Part shown: positions 57,631 through 64,000 of the stretch, one piece after another
Layout: each line of letters starts with the position of its first letter
Position numbering within the stretch: position 1 is the first letter of the stretch
Source: Staphylococcus cornubiensis
Lineage (GTDB): Bacteria; Bacillota; Bacilli; Staphylococcales; Staphylococcaceae
Length of the DNA stretch: 64,000 bases
Assembly: GCF_900183575.1 (NCBI RefSeq)
Contig: NZ_FXUZ01000001.1
Location: 496,001 to 560,000, forward strand
Reading direction: 5' to 3'
Program-made: the position numbers and the translations under genes
The notes under the pieces: model-generated
Databases searched by the model: none
Seen by the model: the letters and a program-made list of their open reading frames with translations, nothing else
What the model was told of the DNA's origin: nothing

Positions 57631-59391
57631 TTACACTCTCTCCTTTAATGTATTCAAAATTTCTAAACCTTTATTTTCAATTTCGTGTGGTAAAAACGGT
57701 GTACCATCGTACTTCGTCTGTTTAATCAGTTTGTCACCTAAGTTCACGTTCATTTTGATAATATTGGCAAGTTGACCTTGATAGTTGTGTTCAACAACGA
57801 CAACTTTTTGCGCTTTATCGACAGCGTCTTGAATGACTTTTGTCGGGAATGGATGTAATTGTCGGATTTGTAAATGGTTGATTTGATGACCTTGTTGTTC
57901 TAAGCGAGATGTCCCTTCTTGGATAGCACCTTTTGTCGAAATAAATCCAAGGTATAAAATATCCGCATCATCATGTGTCACAGTACCTTCTACTGGTTCT
58001 GGAATGATTAAATTTTCTATTTTGCGCATACGTTTGTCCATTTGATTTTGACGGTTTTCTGCCGCTTCACTTGGTTTACCTTCTTCGTTATGTTCGACAC
58101 CCGTCACGTGATGAATCCCACCTTTGACACCTGGAATTGGACGTGGTGATACACCTGATTCTGTAACGGCATAACGTTTGAAGTAGTCTTTATCTTCTTC
58201 GTCTCTTTCAATATCTTCAGTAATTGTGGCACCACGACGGATTTCAATTTTCGAATGATCAAGTGCTTTCACTGTTTGCTTACCTAATGATAATTGTAAG
58301 TCACTTAATAAAATCACTGGACATTGATATTCTTCAGCTAAGTTAAACGCTTCTACTGTTAAGTAAAATGCATCTTCTGCATCTGTTGGCGCAAGGACAA
58401 TTTTAGGAATATCCCCGTGTGTGCCGTAAATCATTTGCATTAAGTCTGACTGTTCTTGTTTCGTCGGCAAACCTGTTGATGGGCCTCCGCGTTGTGTATT
58501 AATGACTACAAATGGTGTTTCAGTCATACCTGATAATCCGATCGCTTCCATCATCAGTGATAAACCTGGACCTGCTGACGCTGTAAACGCACGTACACCC
58601 CCGTAGTTTGCGCCAATCGCCATCGTTGCAGCAGCAATTTCATCTTCAGTTTGAATGACAGAACCGCCAACTTTTGGTAAATTGTCAATCATATATTCCA
58701 TAATTTCTGAAGCTGGTGTAATAGGATAAGCCGCCATAAATCTTGAGCCCCCAGAAATGGCACCTAAACCAATGGCATCGTTCCCAATCATGTATAAATG
58801 AGGAACGCCACTACTTTCTTCAAGTTCGAAATCACCATTCACTTCAGTCAATTGTTCTTGCATTAAACGATAGCCTTCCTTCAATGCTTGAATGTTTAAA
58901 TCAACAACTTTCTCCCCTTTTTTCTCGAACATATTCGTAATTAATGATTCGAAAGTTTCTGTATTCAAGTGCATTAATGCTGATGTCGCACCAATCGCTA
59001 CCATGTTTTTCATCAATGTCGTACCTAATTCTTTCGCTACTTCTGTAAATGGTAGGACAATGAGTTGCGCCTTACAATCTTCTGGCTTCTCTGGTTTAGC
59101 TTTACTATCTGCTAAAATGACGCTATCTTCACGCATTTCGTGATGGTTCAACACAATGGTTTCTTGGTCGAACGCTACCAGAATATCTAAATCATCACTA
59201 ATGGCATGCACAGGTGTTGTCGAAACACGGATTTTATTATTTGTATGACCACCTTTAATACGGCTTGAGAAATGACGATAACCGTATAAATAATAGCCTT
59301 TGCGGTTCATAGCAGTAGCGAAAATTTCACCCGTCGATTCGATACCTTCGCCTTGCTGACCTCCCACTTTCCATGATAATTGAGATTTCAT
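57631..59391 (-). CDS. korA: 2-oxoacid:ferredoxin oxidoreductase, gamma-alpha fusion subunit
   Basis: 586 aa. The N-terminal ~190 residues form the gamma domain (WKVGGQQGEGIESTGEI, then DILVAFDQETI). The alpha subunit follows, with GNDAIGLGAISGGSRFMAAYP and TASAGPGLSLM near 260, and a C-terminal transketolase-like domain. The gamma-alpha fusion is the usual form in aerobic Gram-positives and halophiles. Subunit partner is korB; 150 bases separate it from ymdB upstream. Confidence 0.93.
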   Translation of the reverse strand: MKSQLSWKVGGQQGEGIESTGEIFATAMNRKGYYLYGYRHFSSRIKGGHTNNKIRVSTTPVHAISDDLDILVAFDQETIVLNHHEMREDSVILADSKAKPEKPEDCKAQLIVLPFTEVAKELGTTLMKNMVAIGATSALMHLNTETFESLITNMFEKKGEKVVDLNIQALKEGYRLMQEQLTEVNGDFELEESSGVPHLYMIGNDAIGLGAISGGSRFMAAYPITPASEIMEYMIDNLPKVGGSVIQTEDEIAAATMAIGANYGGVRAFTASAGPGLSLMMEAIGLSGMTETPFVVINTQRGGPSTGLPTKQEQSDLMQMIYGTHGDIPKIVLAPTDAEDAFYLTVEAFNLAEEYQCPVILLSDLQLSLGKQTVKALDHSKIEIRRGATITEDIERDEEDKDYFKRYAVTESGVSPRPIPGVKGGIHHVTGVEHNEEGKPSEAAENRQNQMDKRMRKIENLIIPEPVEGTVTHDDADILYLGFISTKGAIQEGTSRLEQQGHQINHLQIRQLHPFPTKVIQDAVDKAQKVVVVEHNYQGQLANIIKMNVNLGDKLIKQTKYDGTPFLPHEIENKGLEILNTLKERV

Positions 59392-59437
59392 AGATTTAGC
59401 CTCCTACACGTTTGAATTCACTCAATATTTTATCAAA

Positions 59438-59476
59438 ATAACCCACTATTTGCTCTACAAAATAGTGGGTTTGAAA
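59438..59476 (-). terminator. Terminator after ymdB
   Basis: AACCCACTATTTT / AAATAGTGGGTT stem followed by ATTTTGATAAAAT on the minus strand. Confidence 0.75.
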
Positions 59477-59542
59477 AAAATCATACTAATGGCGGATAGT
59501 GATACATCACAATTTAGCCATTTTTTGAATGCAGCTATTTAA

Positions 59543-60337
59543 TTATACTTCAAATGGATGATCTTCATTAATTAAAATACGTTCAATCTTTTTTGCAGTA
59601 CCATCTTCTTTCAAATCAATAACGACACCTGATAACACACTGCGTCCTTCATCCGGTACAACATGACGTTGCGGTAGGCTCGTAATAAATCGTTTAATGA
59701 CTTCATCACGGTTAATGCCTAATACACCGTCATAATAACCTGTCATCCCAACATCAGTAATATATGCTGTACCATTTGGCAAAATACGATTATCTGATGT
59801 TTGGATATGCGTATGTGTGCCAACAATAGCACTGACACGGCCATCTAAATACCATGCCATCGCATTTTTTTCAGAAGTCGTTTCGGCATGAAAATCGACA
59901 AAAATATAATCTGCTTCTTTTTCCGCTTCTGCAATCAATTCATCTGCTTTTTTAAATGGATCATCAATCACAGGCATAAAACTACGTCCTTGTAAATTGA
60001 TGACTGCCAATTTTTTTGCATTCAGTTGAAGCATACGCATGCCAACACCTGGCGCTTCATCTGGAAAATTCGCAGGTCTCACTAAACGTGTCGCTTCGTC
60101 GATAAAATCATAAATTTCGCGTTGTCCATACGTATGGTTACCCATCGTCATAAAATCGACACCTTCACGTAACAACTGCTTATATATTTTTTCAGTTAAC
60201 CCTTTGCCATGTGCTGCGTTTTCAGCATTCACAATCGTTAACGTAGGACGATAATGTTGTTTCAGTTTCGGTAACAGCTCTGAAATCGTTTGGCGACCGA
60301 CCTTTCCAACAATATCACCTATAAATAAAATTCTCAT
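59543..60337 (-). CDS. ymdB: YmdB-family metallophosphoesterase (TIGR00282)
   Basis: 264 aa cytosolic phosphodiesterase with a di-metal centre: GDIVGKVGR at residues 7-15, NAENAAHGKG near 38, GNHTYGQ near 66, DFHAETTSEK near 148, and GTHTHIQTSDN near 175. Bacillus YmdB hydrolyses 2',3'-cyclic nucleotides and affects biofilm decisions. In most staphylococci the next gene is rny (RNase Y); here the cad operon occupies that position. Confidence 0.93.
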   Translation of the reverse strand: MRILFIGDIVGKVGRQTISELLPKLKQHYRPTLTIVNAENAAHGKGLTEKIYKQLLREGVDFMTMGNHTYGQREIYDFIDEATRLVRPANFPDEAPGVGMRMLQLNAKKLAVINLQGRSFMPVIDDPFKKADELIAEAEKEADYIFVDFHAETTSEKNAMAWYLDGRVSAIVGTHTHIQTSDNRILPNGTAYITDVGMTGYYDGVLGINRDEVIKRFITSLPQRHVVPDEGRSVLSGVVIDLKEDGTAKKIERILINEDHPFEV

Positions 60338-60699
60338 ATATTTCGTCCTCTCTAAATAACCCTCATTTCTATTTCGATGATTTTCGAATAGAAATATATC
60401 AAATGGGTAAATGAAAACGGACGTGTCACCAACATTTACGTGATGACACGTCCTAAGTGAATCGTCATATCTTAATGTACATTACGATATCACAATTGCT
60501 GTTGATACGTTTTATTGTACCGTTCTCTCAAACGATGTCAACGCATGCGTGAAAAATTCTAATCAACTACTGATTCAAATCAATCCAATCCTTACTTTTT
60601 ACGAAATCAATTCTAAATAGAAGAGATGATTTGCTTATACACATTTATCTTCACAAATAAACGTGTATGTGAATGACACAGGCTAACGCGTATACTTGA
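60338..60699. other. Intergenic region with one strong hairpin
   Basis: GGACGTGTCAC / GATGACACGTCC stem at 60419-60456, with T-rich sequence on its minus-strand side, so it can end the cadCA transcript. No ORF seen. It could be one boundary of the inserted cad segment. Confidence 0.55.
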
Positions 60700-62886
60700 T
60701 TAATCTGCCACCACTTCCGGATCATCTGCTTTCACATAAAGTAATCGAATCGCATTCAACGCGACGATCAAAGTTGCACCCATGTCAGAAAATACAGCTA
60801 TCCATAACGTTAACCAACCTGGAACAACGAGTAACAAAGCAAACAGTTTAATGGCAATCGCAAAAGTAATATTTGCTTTAATAATGCGCATCGTTTTCTT
60901 ACTGAGTCGATATGTAAACGGCAATTTCGACATATCATCACTGAGCAATGCTATATCCGCTGTCTCAAGTGCTGTATCTGTACTTGCACCACCCATCGCA
61001 ATCCCTACTGACGCGCTTGCAAGGGCTGGGGCATCGTTCACACCGTCACCTACCATTGCAACAGCACCATATTGGCGTTTGAGTTGTTCGATTTGATTTA
61101 ATTTATCAACAGGCATTAAATCGGCTTTCACATCTGTCAATTCAAGTTTTTGAGCCATAGCTTGTGCAGTTTTCCGATTATCCCCTGTTAACATTACAGT
61201 ATGTTGGATTCCGAGTCGTCGCAATGCTTGTATTGCTTTTTGTGACTGTTCGCGGACTTCATCACGCATCGCTATTAACAAACGTAACTGATCGTCTACT
61301 GATACGAGAATCACAGTATGACCATGTTCTTGTAATTGTTGTACCTGTTTTGCTGTGGATGAAGATTGTGCAGCCTTAAACAGTTGGGGCTGTCCAATAA
61401 CAAATTGCTGACCTTCTATATTTGCAGTAACACCTTGACCCGTTTGCGAACGAAAGTCTGTTACATCATATTGTTCAAAATGGTGATGTTGTGTTTGGGC
61501 ATAACGCACAATTGCACGCGCAAGTGGATGATCTGAACGATTTTCAATTGCTGCCACTTGCCCTATCCATTTATCTGCTAAATCATGAGTTTCAGTTAAC
61601 GATATGACAGTGGTCACTTCAGGTTGTCCTACAGTCAGTGTCCCTGTTTTATCAAAGGCAAGTGCGCGAATACGACTCATTTGTTCAAGATGAATCCCAC
61701 CTTTAATGAGCACACCGTTTTTCGCTGCATTGCCGATACTTGAAACGATTGAAATCGGTGTAGCAATCACTAACGCACAAGGACAACCAACGACAAGAAC
61801 AGCCAATCCTTGATAAAGCCAAGTTAAAAATGACTGATGTAATACGATAGGCGGAATGATTGCAACGAGTAACGCAATAATCATAATTGCAGGTGTATAA
61901 TACCGCGCGAACTTTTCAATAAACGCTTGTGCTGGTGTTTGATTGACTTGTGCTTCTTCTACGAGCTGAATCATTTTCGCCAATGTCGTATGTGCAGTTG
62001 TTTTCGTTACACGTACTTCAAGTACACCATCTTCATTCAATGTACCTGCAAACACTTCAGCACCTTCCACTTTTTCTACCAGCATCGATTCACCTGTAAT
62101 AGCGGCTTGATTGACTGCAGCACGTCCTGTAATCACAATGCCGTCTAACGCAATTTTTTGTCCTGGTTTAATATACAACGTCTCATTAAGTTCAATATCT
62201 TCAACAGGGACATTCACCCATTGACCGTTACGTAAAACTGTCGCTTCGTCCGGGGCAATATCCATCAAAGATTGCATCGACTGACGTGCTTTATCCATAG
62301 AAAATGTCTCGAGTGCTTCACTTATTGCAAACAAAATCACCACCGCGGCAACTTCTCCCCATTGGCCAATAATCGCGCCACCAACGACCGCAATTGTCAT
62401 CAGTGTGTGCATATCAAACTCGAGATGTACTAAATTTTTCACACCTCGAATCAATAATTCACTGCCACTAAGTAAAATCGAACAAGCGAATAATAAAATC
62501 GTCATCATATGATTTTCGCCGCTCATTAAGTGAGAAATATAGCCGAGAAACATAAATAATGTTGCCACACATATCGATTGATGTGTTTCATAAAAATTTT
62601 TAGCTCTGCCAAGCCATGACGTTGCTTGAACCGTTGCTGCTTTATCTGATGAAACAGCCGTTTTTTTACGATCATCCAACGTCAATTTTAAATTTTCAAA
62701 TGCACCCGCACCTTCTAATTCTTCTACAGTTGGGTCACCCGTCACATAAATTTTTGAAGCGCCAAAATTCACTTGTGCATCTTCAACAGACGCAAGTCCT
62801 CGAACGTTTCTTTCAAATTTACCTGCACAATTGGCACACGACAAACCTTCTATTTTGTATGTTTTACGACTTTGAATCATCTTCAT
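60700..62886 (-). CDS. cadA: Cadmium/zinc-exporting P1B-type ATPase
   Basis: About 728 aa heavy-metal efflux ATPase. One N-terminal metal-binding domain with GLSCANCAGKFE (CxxC). Membrane CPC motif in GCPCALVIATP near residue 370, phosphorylation site DKTGTLTVG near 415, HP dipeptide in DHPLARAI near 465, and GDGVNDAPAL near 610. The combination is the Zn/Cd/Pb class. The start overlaps cadC; ATGs at 62886 and 62880 are both reasonable, and upstream codons lie within cadC. Length matches plasmid and island CadA. Confidence 0.93.
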   Translation of the reverse strand: MKMIQSRKTYKIEGLSCANCAGKFERNVRGLASVEDAQVNFGASKIYVTGDPTVEELEGAGAFENLKLTLDDRKKTAVSSDKAATVQATSWLGRAKNFYETHQSICVATLFMFLGYISHLMSGENHMMTILLFACSILLSGSELLIRGVKNLVHLEFDMHTLMTIAVVGGAIIGQWGEVAAVVILFAISEALETFSMDKARQSMQSLMDIAPDEATVLRNGQWVNVPVEDIELNETLYIKPGQKIALDGIVITGRAAVNQAAITGESMLVEKVEGAEVFAGTLNEDGVLEVRVTKTTAHTTLAKMIQLVEEAQVNQTPAQAFIEKFARYYTPAIMIIALLVAIIPPIVLHQSFLTWLYQGLAVLVVGCPCALVIATPISIVSSIGNAAKNGVLIKGGIHLEQMSRIRALAFDKTGTLTVGQPEVTTVISLTETHDLADKWIGQVAAIENRSDHPLARAIVRYAQTQHHHFEQYDVTDFRSQTGQGVTANIEGQQFVIGQPQLFKAAQSSSTAKQVQQLQEHGHTVILVSVDDQLRLLIAMRDEVREQSQKAIQALRRLGIQHTVMLTGDNRKTAQAMAQKLELTDVKADLMPVDKLNQIEQLKRQYGAVAMVGDGVNDAPALASASVGIAMGGASTDTALETADIALLSDDMSKLPFTYRLSKKTMRIIKANITFAIAIKLFALLLVVPGWLTLWIAVFSDMGATLIVALNAIRLLYVKADDPEVVAD

Positions 62887-63247
62887 CCACTTCTTTCTTA
62901 TGTTCAATAGAAATCATCATCAATTGTCGAATATGTTCATCATACAAACGATAAAATGCACGTTTACCAGATTTTCGATAGGTTACAACACCATTTTTAT
63001 ATAGAGATCTCAAATGATGAGACGCATTTGCTACGGTCACATTTAAAATTTCCGCAATATCACAAACACACAACTCATCATGGTGACAAAGCGCGAGTAC
63101 TATTTTAGAGCGATTGATATCGGCAATACTTTTAAACATTTGACTGACTTGTTCAATATTAGAAGCTGCAAGTTCTTCTTTTGACTGCTGGACAGCTTCA
63201 ACATCAATACTAAACGTATCACAAGTTGCAATTTTTTGAGTCCTCAT
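62864..63247 (-). CDS. cadC: ArsR/SmtB-family metal-responsive repressor CadC
   Basis: 127 aa winged-helix repressor of cadCA, released by Cd, Pb or Zn. The metal site is seen as ELCVCDIAEIL (Cys-x-Cys) near residue 58, with an N-terminal Cys in ATCDTF (residue 9), as in pI258 CadC. HTH: NVTVANASHHLRSLYKNG. It overlaps the cadA start by about 22 bases. An operator-like palindrome lies 60 bases upstream. Confidence 0.92.
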   Translation of the reverse strand: MRTQKIATCDTFSIDVEAVQQSKEELAASNIEQVSQMFKSIADINRSKIVLALCHHDELCVCDIAEILNVTVANASHHLRSLYKNGVVTYRKSGKRAFYRLYDEHIRQLMMISIEHKKEVDEDDSKS

Positions 63248-63307
63248 GTCTTCATATCCTTTTTATATAATATTTTTATAACAAAATTATAACTTCTTTT
63301 AGGAAAA

Positions 63308-63329
63308 CATTCAAGCGTTCGTTTGAATG
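63308..63329. promoter_or_regulatory. Probable CadC operator
   Basis: CATTCAA, an 8-base spacer, TTGAATG: a 7-7 inverted repeat upstream of cadC, similar to the TCAAA..TTTGA operators of ArsR-type Cd regulators. Confidence 0.65.
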
Positions 63330-63443
63330 AAAATAGATGATTAATGATTGAAAAAAAGGGTAATGCATTTTTAGACATACTTATTGCTTTAACATAGAAT
63401 AAGTCATGTATAAGACAAAAAACTAGGAGATGTTTTTTAATTT

Positions 63444-63662
63444 ATGTCGATTCATATTGATCCTGAAAAATTTGCAGAACTTGTAGTAACCGCTAATCCA
63501 TCACAACAGTCAGAACCTGAAGAAATTGCAAAAGAAAGTATCGAATTATATATTCATGCTTATCGTATGGCAGAACGCTACACAAGCATATCTTCAAATT
63601 GCTATGATACCGCAAGTGCATTGGAAGAATTGAAAGAGACAGAATTAAATCTTTGTAAATAA
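63444..63662 (+). CDS. Conserved hypothetical small acidic protein (72 aa)
   Basis: Soluble, acidic, mostly helical: MSIHIDPEKFAELV, a disordered Q/E stretch, then IELYIHAYRMAERYTS, and an end with two cysteines (SSNCYDT and LNLCK). No family recognised. Ribosome site TAGGAG. It lies divergent from cadC, between the cad operon and hairpin repeat copy C, possibly part of the same acquired segment. Confidence 0.6.
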   Translation: MSIHIDPEKFAELVVTANPSQQSEPEEIAKESIELYIHAYRMAERYTSISSNCYDTASALEELKETELNLCK

Positions 63663-63714
63663 GACATCTTGTTTATATTGAAATAGTAAATGAAATTAAA
63701 CGATTAAGGAGAAG

Positions 63715-63855
63715 TGTCAGCCTTTCGGGGGCAGTACAGAAATCGATGTTGCACATGAGATTTCTGTACTGCCCCCGAAAATCCAATTCGGCTTCCATCA
63801 AGTAGGTGCTTTAATCAAGCCGAATTGAGTTGAGGCAAGTCCTAGGAAACACGAG
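63715..63855. repeat. Dispersed modular hairpin repeat, copy C
   Basis: TTTCGGGGGCAGTACAGAAA.. pairs perfectly (22 bp, 63723-63780) with ..TTTCTGTACTGCCCCCGAAA around the loop GATGTTGCACATGA. Then AATTCGGCTT (63785-63794) / AAGCCGAATT (63817-63826) and the end GTCCTAGGAAA. The outer ACTTTCC/GGAAAGT ends of copies A and B are not seen. Confidence 0.85.
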
Positions 63856-64000
63856 TCCATGACAGCAATTGTGAAATTTTAAAAAGGTTATCAATGAGAA
63901 CAATTGGATTAAAATATATCAAGGTAAGACGATTAAAAATTTTATATCTTCTTTTTCTTAATGGTTGTGCAGTTAGAATAAAGTTAGCGAATGACATTTT

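Overview
This is a low-GC chromosomal window from a Staphylococcus. The lexA-sosA pair, the hom-thrC-thrB and glpF-glpK-glpD loci, the mutS-mutL-glpP block, miaA-hfq, glnR-glnA, two staphylococcal-type thermonucleases and a SarA-family regulator all fit that genus. The secreted nuclease, the ThiW transporter and the dispersed hairpin repeats suggest a coagulase-positive animal species such as the S. intermedius/pseudintermedius group. That species call is an inference I could not check.

Layout. 1-9.5 kb: DNA repair and housekeeping (sbcC start, sbcD, ccdC, yneF, tkt, ynzC), the divergent SOS genes sosA and lexA with three LexA boxes, a CAP-domain exoprotein, guaC, and two alternative ribosomal protein genes (rpsN with a Zur-type box, and rpmG). 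9.5-18.4 kb: an amino-acid permease, a Cof-type phosphatase, and the threonine operon hom-thrC-thrB divergent from an aspartokinase. 18.4-26.2 kb: a SarA-like regulator, a NERD-like membrane protein, a membrane-anchored and a secreted thermonuclease with tiny membrane peptides between them, a YjjG-type HAD phosphatase, and an MFS transporter next to a glycerophosphodiesterase.

26.2-33.8 kb is the accessory region: AT-rich, gene-poor, with small membrane proteins, an Ltp-repeat protein, two further lipoprotein/membrane proteins and a PH-SHOCT protein, each standing alone. It ends in a 1.4 kb islet at the 3' end of glnA. The islet is bracketed by two copies of the glnA 3' end plus terminator and holds a secreted protein with a 57-residue membrane partner. 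A probable tyrosine-integrase tail lies inside it. A truncated group IIC intron sits directly behind the outer terminator copy.

33.8-52.7 kb is core again: glnA-glnR with a GlnR box, a methionine gamma-lyase-like PLP enzyme, hflX, gpx, a decayed Panacea (SocA-like) antitoxin gene, a lysophospholipase, miaA-hfq, the glycerol genes with GlpP-type leaders, an S66 LD-carboxypeptidase, glpP, mutL and mutS. 52.7-53.5 kb is a non-coding block of modular hairpin repeats. A third copy is at 63.7 kb, and the inner stem differs in sequence among copies while pairing is kept. 53.6-60.3 kb carries thiW, ricA, miaB, a thiamine-binding-fold protein, korB-korA and ymdB. 60.7-63.3 kb is a cadC-cadA metal-resistance operon, probably acquired.
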